Shown here one piece after another: positions 7,902-16,564 of a DNA stretch of 49,088 bases. A program made the position numbers and the translations under genes. A model generated the notes under the pieces. It worked only from the letters and a program-made list of their open reading frames with translations. It searched no databases and was not told the origin of the DNA. Where the stretch lies: positions 1 through 49,088 of the forward strand of contig NZ_JAKLJH010000029.1 of NCBI RefSeq assembly GCF_023151265.1, in the 5' to 3' direction. Each line of letters begins with the position of its first letter. Positions within the stretch are counted from its first letter, which is position 1. This DNA is from Flavobacterium sp. GTDB lineage: Bacteria; Bacteroidota; Bacteroidia; Flavobacteriales; Flavobacteriaceae.

Positions 7902-10691
7902 ATGGCGTTAGCTACTGAAATGAATCTTTATAACGAGTATATTAAAGAAATCGAAGAAAGAAAAGGTCAAGGATTACACCCAAAACCAATTGATAGAGCT
8001 GATTTGTTAAATGAAATCATTGCTCAAATTAAAGATACAAACAACGCAAACAGACAAGATTGTTTGAAGTTTTTTATCTACAACACTTTGCCAGGAACAA
8101 CTCCTGCAGCTGGAGCTAAAGCAAAATTCTTAAAAGAGATTATTCTTGGTCAAGAAATAGTTGCTGAAATTACTCCAACATTTGCTTTTGAATTGTTATC
8201 TCACATGAAAGGTGGACCTTCTATTGAAGTACTTTTAGATTTAGCATTAGGAAATGATTCAAATATTGCAAATCAAGCGGCTGAAGTTTTAAAAACACAA
8301 GTTTACCTTTACGATGCTGATATGGCTCGTATCAAAGAAGCTTATGAGAATGGAAATACCGTTGCTAAAAATATTTTAGAAAGTTATGCTAAAGCAGAAT
8401 TCTTTACTAAACTTCCAGAAATTGAAGAAGAAATTAAAGTAGTAACCTTCATCGCTGGAGAAGGTGATATTTCAACTGACTTATTGTCCCCAGGTAATCA
8501 AGCGCACTCGCGTTCTGACCGTGAATTACACGGAAAATGTATGATTACGCCTCAAGCGCAAGAAGAAATCAAAGCCTTACAAGCGCAACATCCAGATAAA
8601 TCGGTAATGTTAATTGCTGAAAAAGGTACGATGGGAGTTGGTTCTTCTCGTATGTCAGGAGTAAATAACGTGGCGCTTTGGACAGGAAAACAAGCTAGTC
8701 CTTATGTACCATTCGTAAACTTTGCTCCAATCGTAGGAGGAACTAACGGAATTTCTCCAATCTTCCTTACTACAGTTGACGTAACTGGTGGTATCGGAAT
8801 TGATTTAAAAAACTGGGTTAAAAAGACAGACGCCAACGGAGAATTAGTTCGTGATGAAAATGGAGAACCAATTTTAGAGCAAGTGTATTCAGTTGCAACT
8901 GGAACTGTTTTAACTATCAATACTAAAACAAAAAAATTATACAACGGTGATAAAGAATTGATTGATATTTCAAGATCGTTCACACCACAAAAAATGGAAT
9001 TTATCAAAGCAGGTGGTTCTTATGCTATCGTTTTTGGTAAAAAAATCCAAACGTTTGCAGCTAAAACTCTTGGAATTGAAGCGCCCTTAGTTTACGCACC
9101 TTCAAAAGAAGTTTCAGTTGAAGGACAAGGTTTAACTGCGGTTGAAAAAATCTTCAATAGAAATGCGGTTGGAACTATTTCTAAAAAAGCATTACACGCA
9201 GGTTCAGATGTTCGTGTTACTGTAAACATCGTAGGTTCGCAAGATACTACAGGTTTGATGACGGCTCAAGAATTAGAATCAATGGCAGCGACTGTGATTT
9301 CTCCTATTGTTGATGGAGCGTATCAATCAGGTTGTCACACGGCTTCTGTTTGGGATAAAAAAGCACAAGCTAATATTCCTAAATTAATGCAATTCATGAA
9401 CGACTTTGGTTTAATCACGGCTCGTGACCCAAAAGGTGTTTATCATGCGATGACCGATGTAATTCACAAAGTATTAAATGATATTACGGTTGATGAATGG
9501 GCTATCATTATTGGTGGTGATTCACATACTAGAATGTCTAAAGGAGTTGCTTTCGGAGCAGATTCAGGAACAGTTGCTTTAGCTTTAGCTACAGGTGAAG
9601 CTTCAATGCCAATTCCAGAATCAGTGAAAGTTACTTTCAAAGGAAATATGGCAAGTTATATGGATTTCCGTGACGTGGTTCATGCTACGCAAGCGCAAAT
9701 GTTACATAAATTTGGTGGTGAAAACGTTTTCCAAGGAAGAATTATCGAAGTACATTTAGGAACTTTAACCGCTGACCAAGCGTTTACATTCACAGATTGG
9801 ACTGCCGAAATGAAAGCAAAAGCGTCTATTTGTATTTCTGAAGATGAAACGTTAATCGAATCATTAGAAATTGCAAAAGGAAGAATCCAAATCATGATTG
9901 ATAAAGGCATGGACAACAAAAACCGTGTGCTTCAAGGATTAATCGATAAAGCAAACAAGCGTATTGCCGAAATCAAATCAGGTGAAAAACCAGCGTTACG
10001 TCCAGATGCTAATGCAAAATATTATGCAGAAGTTGAAGTAGATTTAGATCAAATCGCTGAGCCAATGATTGCTGACCCAGACGTTAATAATAAAGACGTT
10101 TCTAAACGTTATACTCACGATACAATTCGTCCGCTTTCTTTCTACGGAGGTGACAAAAAAGTAGATTTAGGATTCATCGGTTCTTGTATGGTTCACAAAG
10201 GCGATATGAAAATCTTAGCACAAATGCTTAAAAATATCGAGAGACAACAAGGTAAAGTGGAATTCAAAGCGCCTTTAGTAGTGGCTCCTCCAACCTACAA
10301 CATTGTTGACGAATTAAAAGCAGAAGGTGATTGGGAAGTATTACAAAAATATTCAGGTTTCGAATTTGATGATAATGCACCAAAAGCAGCAGCTCGTACA
10401 GAATACGAAAACATGTTGTATTTAGAGCGTCCAGGTTGTAACCTATGTATGGGTAACCAAGAAAAAGCGTCTAAAGGAGATACGGTTATGGCAACATCAA
10501 CGCGTTTATTCCAAGGTCGTGTGGTTGAAGATACTGCTGAGAAAAAAGGAGAATCTTTATTATCATCTACACCGGTAGTAGTTTTATCAACAATTTTAGG
10601 AAGAACTCCTTCAATTGAAGAATATAAATTAGCTGTAGAAGGAATCAACTTAACTAAGTTTGCTCCATCGCACAAATTGTTAGTAGGATAA
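7902..10691 (+). CDS. acnB: Aconitate hydratase B (bifunctional aconitase / 2-methylisocitrate dehydratase)
   Basis: TCA-cycle enzyme that isomerises citrate to isocitrate through cis-aconitate; many AcnB proteins also hydrate 2-methylaconitate. The AcnB layout is clear: an N-terminal HEAT-like domain (about 1-160), the swivel domain (about 170-390, with GDISTDLLSPGNQAHSRSDRELHG), then the catalytic domains with GGDSHTRMSKGVAFGADSGT. The three [4Fe-4S] ligands are visible as C762 (GSCMVHKGD) and C846/C849 (RPGCNLCMGN). The 929-aa length is somewhat longer than the E. coli enzyme but normal in outline. It has its own terminator and is immediately followed by a second aconitase of the other family. 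Confidence 0.96.
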   Translation: MALATEMNLYNEYIKEIEERKGQGLHPKPIDRADLLNEIIAQIKDTNNANRQDCLKFFIYNTLPGTTPAAGAKAKFLKEIILGQEIVAEITPTFAFELLSHMKGGPSIEVLLDLALGNDSNIANQAAEVLKTQVYLYDADMARIKEAYENGNTVAKNILESYAKAEFFTKLPEIEEEIKVVTFIAGEGDISTDLLSPGNQAHSRSDRELHGKCMITPQAQEEIKALQAQHPDKSVMLIAEKGTMGVGSSRMSGVNNVALWTGKQASPYVPFVNFAPIVGGTNGISPIFLTTVDVTGGIGIDLKNWVKKTDANGELVRDENGEPILEQVYSVATGTVLTINTKTKKLYNGDKELIDISRSFTPQKMEFIKAGGSYAIVFGKKIQTFAAKTLGIEAPLVYAPSKEVSVEGQGLTAVEKIFNRNAVGTISKKALHAGSDVRVTVNIVGSQDTTGLMTAQELESMAATVISPIVDGAYQSGCHTASVWDKKAQANIPKLMQFMNDFGLITARDPKGVYHAMTDVIHKVLNDITVDEWAIIIGGDSHTRMSKGVAFGADSGTVALALATGEASMPIPESVKVTFKGNMASYMDFRDVVHATQAQMLHKFGGENVFQGRIIEVHLGTLTADQAFTFTDWTAEMKAKASICISEDETLIESLEIAKGRIQIMIDKGMDNKNRVLQGLIDKANKRIAEIKSGEKPALRPDANAKYYAEVEVDLDQIAEPMIADPDVNNKDVSKRYTHDTIRPLSFYGGDKKVDLGFIGSCMVHKGDMKILAQMLKNIERQQGKVEFKAPLVVAPPTYNIVDELKAEGDWEVLQKYSGFEFDDNAPKAAARTEYENMLYLERPGCNLCMGNQEKASKGDTVMATSTRLFQGRVVEDTAEKKGESLLSSTPVVVLSTILGRTPSIEEYKLAVEGINLTKFAPSHKLLVG

Positions 10692-10714
10692 TTTAATTCG
10701 ATATATCAAATCAG

Positions 10715-10745
10715 AAAGCTCAAGTTTTTTACTTGGGCTTTTTTG
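10715..10745 (+). terminator. Intrinsic terminator after acnB
   Basis: AAAGCTCAAGT ... ACTTGGGCTTT hairpin with one G-T pair and a T-rich tail, between the two aconitase genes. It suggests that the two aconitases are separate transcription units. Confidence 0.75.
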
Positions 10746-10806
10746 TTTTTATCTGTTCAAATTTTTGTAAATTAGTGGGATTAAATAACACACAAAATAA
10801 ATTACT

Positions 10807-13071
10807 ATGGCATTTGATATTGAAATGATTGAAAAAATGTATGCTAACATGGCGGCTAGAGTAGATAAAGCTCGAGACGTAGTTGGTCATCCATTGACGT
10901 TGTCTGAGAAAATTTTGTATTCGCATTTATGGGAAGGAATGCCAACTCAGGCATTCACAAGAGGTAAAGATTATGTTGATTTTGCTCCCGATAGAGTAGC
11001 TTGTCAAGATGCGACAGCGCAAATGGCATTATTACAATTTATGCATGCTGGAAAAAAAACAGTTGCAGTTCCAACAACCGTTCACTGTGACCACTTAATT
11101 TTAGCAAAAAATGGGGCAAAACAAGACTTGGAGTTAGCCAATAAGCAATCAAAAGAAGTATTCGATTTCTTATCATCGGTGTCAAACAAATACGGAATCG
11201 GATTTTGGAAACCGGGTTCAGGAATTATTCACCAAATCGTTTTAGAAAACTATGCATTTCCAGGAGGTTTGATGATTGGAACCGATTCTCATACCGTAAA
11301 TGCAGGTGGTTTAGGAATGTTAGCCATCGGTGTTGGAGGTGCTGATGCAGTTGATGTAATGTCAGGCATGTCTTGGGAGTTAAAATTTCCAAAATTAATC
11401 GGAGTAAAGCTAACTGGTAAATTAAACGGTTGGACTTCACCTAAAGACGTTATTCTAAAAGTAGCGGATATCTTAACTGTAAAAGGCGGAACAGGCGCTA
11501 TTGTAGAATATTTCGGAGAAGGTGCCGAATCGATGTCATGTACTGGAAAAGGAACCATATGTAATATGGGAGCTGAAATTGGAGCTACCACTTCAACATT
11601 TGGTTACGACGATTCAATGAGAAGATATTTGGCAGCAACTGGTCGTCAAGATGTCGTAAATGCTGCCGATAAAGTAGCATCTTACTTAACAGCCGATGCC
11701 GAAGTTTATGCAAATCCAGCACAATATTTCGATCAATTAATTGAAATAAATTTGTCTGAATTGGAACCGCATATCAATGGACCTTTCACTCCAGATAGAG
11801 GAACACCAGTTTCCAAAATGAAAGCAGAAGCAGAAGCAAATGGTTGGCCAATAAAAGTCGAATGGGGATTAATTGGTTCGTGTACCAATTCCTCTTACGA
11901 AGATATGTCGCGCGCTGCTTCTATTGTTAGACAAGCTGTAGCTCATGGAATTTCGCCTAAAGCAGAATTTGGAATCAATCCAGGTTCGGAACAAATTCGT
12001 TACACTATTGAACGAGATGGCATCATCGCTGATTTCGAAAAGATGGGAACCAAAGTATTTACGAATGCTTGCGGACCTTGTATTGGACAATGGGATAGAG
12101 AAGGAGCGGACAAACAAGAAAAAAATACCATCGTGCATTCGTTCAACCGAAACTTTTCAAAAAGAGCCGATGGAAACCCAAATACACATGCTTTTGTGAC
12201 TTCTCCAGAAATGGTAGCCGCTTTAGCGATTTCAGGTCGTTTAGATTTTAATCCAATTACGGATACTTTAATAAATGATAAAGGAGAAGCTGTAAAATTA
12301 ACTCCGCCTTTTGGGGATGAATTACCGACTAAAGGTTTTGATGTAGAAGATCCGGGATTTCAAGCGCCTGCAGCTGATGGTTCAAGCGTAGAAGTTGTGG
12401 TTTCTCCGACTTCAGACCGATTACAATTGTTAGCGCCTTTTGAAGCTTGGGATGGTAAAAATTATACAGGAGCAAAATTACTAATCAAAGCGTTCGGAAA
12501 ATGTACTACAGACCATATTTCGATGGCTGGACCTTGGTTGCGTTTCCGTGGACATTTGGATAATATTTCGAATAACATGTTAATTGGTGCAGAAAATGCA
12601 TTCAACGGAAAAGCAAATTCAGTTAAAAATCAATTAACTGGCGCTTATGACGAAGTGCCAAAAGTTCAAAGAGCTTATAAAGCTGCTGGAATTCCTTCAA
12701 TTGTTGTTGGAGATCATAATTATGGAGAAGGTTCTTCACGTGAGCACGCGGCTATGGAACCACGTTTCTTAGGTGTAAAAGCAGTTTTAGTAAAATCATT
12801 CGCACGTATTCATGAAACCAATTTGAAAAAACAAGGAATGTTAGCCTTAACTTTTGCAAACGAATCGGATTATGATAAAATTCAAGAAGATGATACAATC
12901 AACTTTTTAGATTTAACCGAGTTTGCACCAGGAAAACCATTGTCATTAGAATTTGTTCACGCTGATGGTTCTAAAGATATCGTCATGGCAAATCATACCT
13001 ATAATGATAGTCAAATTGGATGGTTTGTGGCGGGTTCTGCTTTGAACTTAATTGCGGCAGGAAAAGCGTAA
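10807..13071 (+). CDS. Aconitate hydratase, mitochondrial-type
   Basis: Second aconitase, of the mitochondrial/AcnA superfamily branch rather than AcnB. The domain order is the classical one: catalytic [4Fe-4S] domains 1-3, then the swivel domain with [19 protein letters not shown] near residue 640. Cluster cysteines are C359 ([10 protein letters not shown]) and C422/C425 ([11 protein letters not shown]), nearly the same numbering as mitochondrial aconitase, which argues that the chain is full length (754 aa). [10 protein letters not shown] is the active-site stretch. The substrate is probably citrate/isocitrate; a 2-methylcitrate role is possible but no prp genes are nearby. It stands between two terminators, so it is likely monocistronic. 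Confidence 0.93.
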   Translation: MAFDIEMIEKMYANMAARVDKARDVVGHPLTLSEKILYSHLWEGMPTQAFTRGKDYVDFAPDRVACQDATAQMALLQFMHAGKKTVAVPTTVHCDHLILAKNGAKQDLELANKQSKEVFDFLSSVSNKYGIGFWKPGSGIIHQIVLENYAFPGGLMIGTDSHTVNAGGLGMLAIGVGGADAVDVMSGMSWELKFPKLIGVKLTGKLNGWTSPKDVILKVADILTVKGGTGAIVEYFGEGAESMSCTGKGTICNMGAEIGATTSTFGYDDSMRRYLAATGRQDVVNAADKVASYLTADAEVYANPAQYFDQLIEINLSELEPHINGPFTPDRGTPVSKMKAEAEANGWPIKVEWGLIGSCTNSSYEDMSRAASIVRQAVAHGISPKAEFGINPGSEQIRYTIERDGIIADFEKMGTKVFTNACGPCIGQWDREGADKQEKNTIVHSFNRNFSKRADGNPNTHAFVTSPEMVAALAISGRLDFNPITDTLINDKGEAVKLTPPFGDELPTKGFDVEDPGFQAPAADGSSVEVVVSPTSDRLQLLAPFEAWDGKNYTGAKLLIKAFGKCTTDHISMAGPWLRFRGHLDNISNNMLIGAENAFNGKANSVKNQLTGAYDEVPKVQRAYKAAGIPSIVVGDHNYGEGSSREHAAMEPRFLGVKAVLVKSFARIHETNLKKQGMLALTFANESDYDKIQEDDTINFLDLTEFAPGKPLSLEFVHADGSKDIVMANHTYNDSQIGWFVAGSALNLIAAGKA

Positions 13072-13091
13072 TTTAAATTTAAAATAATGTT

Positions 13092-13121
13092 AAAACTCCC
13101 TTTTTAAAGGGAGTTTTTTTT
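13092..13121 (+). terminator. Strong intrinsic terminator after the second aconitase
   Basis: AAAACTCCCTTT / AAAGGGAGTTTT is a perfect 12-bp inverted repeat followed by a run of T, 20 nt after the stop codon. Confidence 0.85.
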
Positions 13122-13166
13122 ATCTTGCGACCGTCAAATTATACAATCCATCTAAATTAATTCTAA

Positions 13167-14327
13167 ATGAAATTATTCCAAATTATAACTTTTTTTCTTT
13201 TCTTCTGTAGTGGTGTTGTTTTTTCTCAAAAGACAATTAAACATACAGTGGTTTCGGGTGAATCCATTTATTCCATTGCTAAAAAGTATGATGTTAGTGA
13301 ATCCGACATTTATGAATTAAATCCAAAATCGAAAGGCGCTTTATTACAGTTAAAAACTGTTTTGTTAATTCCCAACAAAAAGTCAAAATCAAAAAACAGC
13401 AAAGAAGTTGTTTCTTCTAAAAAAGTTAGTACAGAAACTCATATCGTTGAATCAGGTGAATCACTATATAAGATTGCAAAAAAGTACGATATCAGTCTAG
13501 AAAAATTAAAAGAATTAAATCCAGATATCAAGCCAGAGTCGATTCAAATTGGTGATAAAATAGTGGTTTCTGCCAAAAAAGAGAAAGAAACTCCAAAAGA
13601 AAAAGAAACTCCAAAAGAAAAAAAGCCTAAAGAAACAAAAACAGTGGTTACTGAAGTAGCTAATCCGGTTAATCCAACGAATATGGATTCTAATTTATGT
13701 ACGGATGAATTAGGAAATAAGGTGCACACAGTAACTAAAGGCGAAACTTTATATAGACTTTCAAAAAAGTACAAAGTTAGTGTGAAGGATTTAGAAGAAA
13801 TGAATCCTGAAATTATTGCCAATTTACCAATCGGATATGAAGTTGTAATTAAAAAAGGAGATGTAGAGTTAGCAAAACATCAAAATGAAATTGTAAGTAG
13901 TCCAAAAGAGGTGGAAGAACTTTCTCCAGAAAACATGTCTAAAGCCGAGTTCTTAATTGCGAAAGCTTCGCAGCACATCGGAACTAGATATAGAGGTGGC
14001 GGAACTACGAGTGCTGGTTTTGATTGTTCTGGTTTAATGTTTTCTACTTTTAAACATATTGATATGACTTTGCCTCGTTCTTCAAGCTCAATGGCAGTTG
14101 GAGCAGGTTATAAAATTGATAGGAGTCAGGCGCAAAAAGGCGATTTAATTTTCTTTACAACCAATGGTAGAGGAAGTATTAATCACGTGGGAATGATTAC
14201 CGAAATTAACGGCGATGAAATTAAATTTATTCATTCCTCTGTACAAGCTGGAGTTATTATTTCATCTACAGAAGAACCTTATTACAAAAAACGTTTTATC
14301 CAAATTAATCGTGTTTTAGAAAATTAA
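13167..14327 (+). CDS. Secreted LysM-NlpC/P60 peptidoglycan hydrolase
   Basis: Predicted cell-wall endopeptidase. A signal peptide (MKLFQIITFFLFFCSGVVFSQ) is followed by three LysM peptidoglycan-binding repeats at about 26-68 (HTVVSGESIYSIAKKYDVS), 92-134 (HIVESGESLYKIAKKYDIS) and 188-230 (HTVTKGETLYRLSKKYKVS). A lysine/glutamate/threonine/proline linker (KEKETPKEKETPKEKK) separates LysM2 from LysM3. The C-terminal NlpC/P60 domain (about 260-385) carries the catalytic Cys287 in GFDCSGLM, a His in NHVGMI and a further polar residue downstream, so it looks active. The probable reaction is cleavage of gamma-D-Glu-diaminopimelate stem-peptide bonds, inferred from the family. Confidence 0.92.
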   Translation: MKLFQIITFFLFFCSGVVFSQKTIKHTVVSGESIYSIAKKYDVSESDIYELNPKSKGALLQLKTVLLIPNKKSKSKNSKEVVSSKKVSTETHIVESGESLYKIAKKYDISLEKLKELNPDIKPESIQIGDKIVVSAKKEKETPKEKETPKEKKPKETKTVVTEVANPVNPTNMDSNLCTDELGNKVHTVTKGETLYRLSKKYKVSVKDLEEMNPEIIANLPIGYEVVIKKGDVELAKHQNEIVSSPKEVEELSPENMSKAEFLIAKASQHIGTRYRGGGTTSAGFDCSGLMFSTFKHIDMTLPRSSSSMAVGAGYKIDRSQAQKGDLIFFTTNGRGSINHVGMITEINGDEIKFIHSSVQAGVIISSTEEPYYKKRFIQINRVLEN

Positions 14328-14342
14328 TCGATAGTTTTCTAC

Positions 14343-14356
14343 ATGATATTTATCAT
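14343..14356 (+). promoter_or_regulatory. FNR/CRP-like palindromic operator upstream of the MBL/rhodanese gene
   Basis: ATGATATTTATCAT, arms ATGAT/ATCAT with a 4-nt centre, matches the nTGATnnnnATCAn architecture of Crp/Fnr-family sites. Its centre is 33 nt upstream of the centre of the -7-like box TAAATTCG (14379-14386), which puts the operator near -41, the class II activator position. The reverse complement of the same 14-mer occurs at 16163-16176 in front of the convergent gene. Confidence 0.6.
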
Positions 14357-14378
14357 TTTACTTCCAACTAATAGCATG

Positions 14379-14386
14379 TAAATTCG
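14379..14386 (+). promoter_or_regulatory. Putative -7 box of the MBL/rhodanese gene
   Basis: TAAATTCG, one mismatch from TAnnTTTG, lies 20 nt upstream of the ATG at 14407. A weak core box fits a promoter that needs an activator bound at the palindrome 22 nt upstream. Confidence 0.45.
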
Positions 14387-14406
14387 TAACTTCTAAAAGT
14401 TATGTC

Positions 14407-15825
14407 ATGAAAGTAGAACAAATTTATACAGGTTGCATTGCGCATGCTGCTTATTACGTTGAAAATAATGGTGAAGCCGCTATTTTTGATCCATTACGTG
14501 AAGTCCAACCTTATATCGATCGTGCTAAAAAGGATAATGCTAAAATCAAATATGTATTTGAAACACATTTTCATGCCGATTTTGTTAGCGGTCATTTGGA
14601 TTTAAAAGCAAAAACGGGAGCTCAAATTGTTTTCGGTCCAACAGCAAAACCTAATTATGAAGCTTTAATAGCCTCTGATGGACAAATTTTTACTATTGGA
14701 AATTATAAAATAAAAGCCATTCATACGCCTGGTCATACCATGGAAAGCACAACTTATCTTTTAATTGATGAGAATGATAAGGAACATGGAATTATTTCGG
14801 GTGATACTTTATTTATTGGTGATGTTGGTCGACCTGATTTAGCCCAACATGTGGTTGCTGATTTAACGCAAGATAAATTAGCGCGCTTATTATATCATTC
14901 GCTTCGTGAGAAAATAATGCCGTTATCTGATGATTTAATTGTGTATCCAAATCATGGAGCTGGAAGTGCGTGCGGAAAGAATATGAGTAAGGAAACTACG
15001 GATACTTTAGGTAATCAAAAACGAACCAATTATGCGCTTCGACCAAATATGACAGAAGATGAGTTTGTAAAAGAATTGCTTACTGGGTTGACAACGCCAC
15101 CTGGCTATTTTCCAAAAAACGTATTATTGAATTTAAAAGGATATGAATCGTTAGATAAAGTTATTGAGAAAGGTAAAAAGCCTTTGAATCCAAATGAATT
15201 TGAAACTTTAGCAAATGTATCTGGCGCTTTAATTTTAGATACTAGAAATGCCAATGATTTTGCAAAAGGGTTTATTCCGAATAGTATTAATATTGGAATT
15301 GATGGCAGTTTTGCGATGTGGGTTGGTGAAATGATTTCCGATATCAATCAAGCTATTCTTTTAGTTACAGAACCTGGTAGGGAAGAAGAATGTATGATTC
15401 GTCTTTCGAGAGTAGGATATGATAATACCATCGGTTATTTAGAAGGTGGTTTTGAATCTTGGAAACAAGCCGAAAAAGAAACCGATTTTTTAAAGCGAAT
15501 TACTGGAGAACAACTAGAAGTGATGCTAAAAACAGCAGATTTGCCATTGTTTGATGTTCGTAAGAAAAGCGAATTTGATTCTGAGCATTTATTGAATTCT
15601 ACTAATATTCCACTAAATCAGTTGAATACTAAATTAGGTAGTTTTCCTAAAGAGAAACCATTCGTAATTTATTGTGCAGGAGGTTATCGCAGCATGATAG
15701 CAGCTTCGATTTTAAAACAAAGAGGTTTTGATAATTTTGTTGATGTTTCTGGTGGTTTTAATGAAATAGCTAAAACAACTGATTTGCCCAGAACGGTTTA
15801 TGTTTGTCCATCAACTTTGTTATAG
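14407..15825 (+). CDS. MBL-fold persulfide-dioxygenase-like protein with two rhodanese domains
   Basis: Probably acts in sulfide/persulfide metabolism: ETHE1-like metallo-beta-lactamase folds oxidise glutathione (or other thiol) persulfide to sulfite. Metal-site motifs are HFHADF (H54, H56, D58), HTPGH (H110) and SGDTLF (D133), with spacing similar to the mono-iron ligands of ETHE1. Rhodanese domain 1 (about 265-360; LILDTRNANDFAKGFIPNS) has no cysteine at its active-site loop (VTEPGREEE), so it is probably catalytically dead. Domain 2 (about 370-465) has the active-loop cysteine C423 in YCAGGYRS. The length of 472 aa fits this fusion family. A Crp/Fnr-type box precedes it, and it converges on a YdcH-like gene across a shared terminator. 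The substrate is inferred. Confidence 0.88.
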   Translation: MKVEQIYTGCIAHAAYYVENNGEAAIFDPLREVQPYIDRAKKDNAKIKYVFETHFHADFVSGHLDLKAKTGAQIVFGPTAKPNYEALIASDGQIFTIGNYKIKAIHTPGHTMESTTYLLIDENDKEHGIISGDTLFIGDVGRPDLAQHVVADLTQDKLARLLYHSLREKIMPLSDDLIVYPNHGAGSACGKNMSKETTDTLGNQKRTNYALRPNMTEDEFVKELLTGLTTPPGYFPKNVLLNLKGYESLDKVIEKGKKPLNPNEFETLANVSGALILDTRNANDFAKGFIPNSINIGIDGSFAMWVGEMISDINQAILLVTEPGREEECMIRLSRVGYDNTIGYLEGGFESWKQAEKETDFLKRITGEQLEVMLKTADLPLFDVRKKSEFDSEHLLNSTNIPLNQLNTKLGSFPKEKPFVIYCAGGYRSMIAASILKQRGFDNFVDVSGGFNEIAKTTDLPRTVYVCPSTLL

Positions 15826-15861
15826 AAATAAATAAACCGCTTTTAAGCGGTTTATTTATTT
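15826..15861. terminator. Bidirectional terminator between convergent genes
   Basis: AAATAAATAAACCGC ... GCGGTTTATTTATTT is a perfect long inverted repeat lying directly between the MBL/rhodanese stop and the YdcH-like stop. Its A-rich and T-rich flanks allow termination from either side. Confidence 0.85.
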
Positions 15862-15869
15862 AGTAAAAA

Positions 15870-16106
15870 TTAACTATCTTTTAAAAAGTTAAATATTTCA
15901 TCTTTTAGAAACACGCGATCTTTTCTAAGATGTGATAATTCATCATCCATAGCTAATTCTTCGTCGGTTTCAATTTTGTATATTTTCTCATCTAAATCTG
16001 TATACGATTTTAACAAAACCTGAAATTCATCATTGTTGTGATATAGGTTTTTAATTTTGTCTGCAAATTCAGGAAAATCTTGATAAATAGGATGTTTAGT
16101 TATCAT
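15870..16106 (-). CDS. YdcH/DUF465-like small protein
   Basis: A 78-aa, highly charged, helical protein (MITKHPIYQDFPEFADKIKN, then ...YTDLDEKIYKIETD and LRKDRVFLKDEIFNFLK). This pattern, with two predicted coiled-coil helices and an 'HP' N-terminal turn, resembles the YdcH/DUF465 family, whose function is not well known. There is no signal peptide or membrane segment. It converges on the MBL/rhodanese gene and has the same FNR-like palindrome and core-promoter geometry, so the two are probably induced together. This link is my inference from the promoter sequence. Confidence 0.7.
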   Translation of the reverse strand: MITKHPIYQDFPEFADKIKNLYHNNDEFQVLLKSYTDLDEKIYKIETDEELAMDDELSHLRKDRVFLKDEIFNFLKDS

Positions 16107-16132
16107 AACGCTGGTTTTTAAATTAGTATACT

Positions 16133-16140
16133 CAAATTTA
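16133..16140 (-). promoter_or_regulatory. Putative -7 box of the YdcH-like gene
   Basis: TAAATTTG on the minus strand, an exact TAnnTTTG match, 26 nt upstream of the start codon. The palindrome at 16163-16176 is 22 nt further upstream. Confidence 0.55.
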
Positions 16141-16162
16141 CTAAATTTAACTAGTATTGCGT

Positions 16163-16176
16163 ATGATAAATATCAT
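16163..16176 (-). promoter_or_regulatory. FNR/CRP-like palindromic operator upstream of the YdcH-like gene
   Basis: Reads ATGATATTTATCAT on the minus strand, identical to the site at 14343-14356. The centre-to-centre distance to its -7 box is 33 nt, the same as at the other promoter. Confidence 0.6.
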
Positions 16177-16186
16177 TTTGGAAATG

Positions 16187-16561
16187 CTATTTTTTCTTTT
16201 TTGCAATGAATTTTTCGTATTTTTCTAATTGTTCGGGCGAAAGTATTTTCTTTATTTCAGTGTTGAATTTTTCACCTATTTCTGTTAGTAGATTCTTTTT
16301 TTCTATATCACTGTAAATAGATGTTTCAATGATTTCTTTTGATTTAGATTGATTGTCCTTTATAAGATTACGAACAATAGCTTCTTGGAAACCATCAAGA
16401 TTTAGTTCTTTCTTTAATAATTCAACAGAAGATTCAACTATATCTACTTTTTTATTTTGGTCCCCATTACTATATTGACCTGCTCCAATTCGCCTATCAA
16501 TTTGCGCATTTGAATTTATAAATGAAAAAACGAAAAGAATTAAAAAAAATATTTTTTTCAT
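16187..16561 (-). CDS. Small secreted helical protein, unknown function
   Basis: A 124-aa protein with a signal peptide (MKKIFFLILFVFSFINSNAQ). The mature part is mostly charged helix: VESSVELLKKELNLDGFQEA, then KKILSPEQLEKYEKFIAKKKK at the end. The 'LSPEQLEKYEKF' ending and helical layout recall small periplasmic Spy/CpxP-like proteins seen in flavobacteria, but I cannot identify a family with certainty. Its start lies 4 nt from the rimO stop, so it is probably the last gene of the rimO unit. No terminator is obvious in the 80-nt gap beyond its stop. Confidence 0.7.
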   Translation of the reverse strand: MKKIFFLILFVFSFINSNAQIDRRIGAGQYSNGDQNKKVDIVESSVELLKKELNLDGFQEAIVRNLIKDNQSKSKEIIETSIYSDIEKKNLLTEIGEKFNTEIKKILSPEQLEKYEKFIAKKKK

Positions 16562-16564
16562 AGT

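Noticed and set aside
11225-12199. Four ORFs overlapping the second aconitase on both strands
   Set aside because: All are frame shadows; the aconitase frame has intact motifs throughout.
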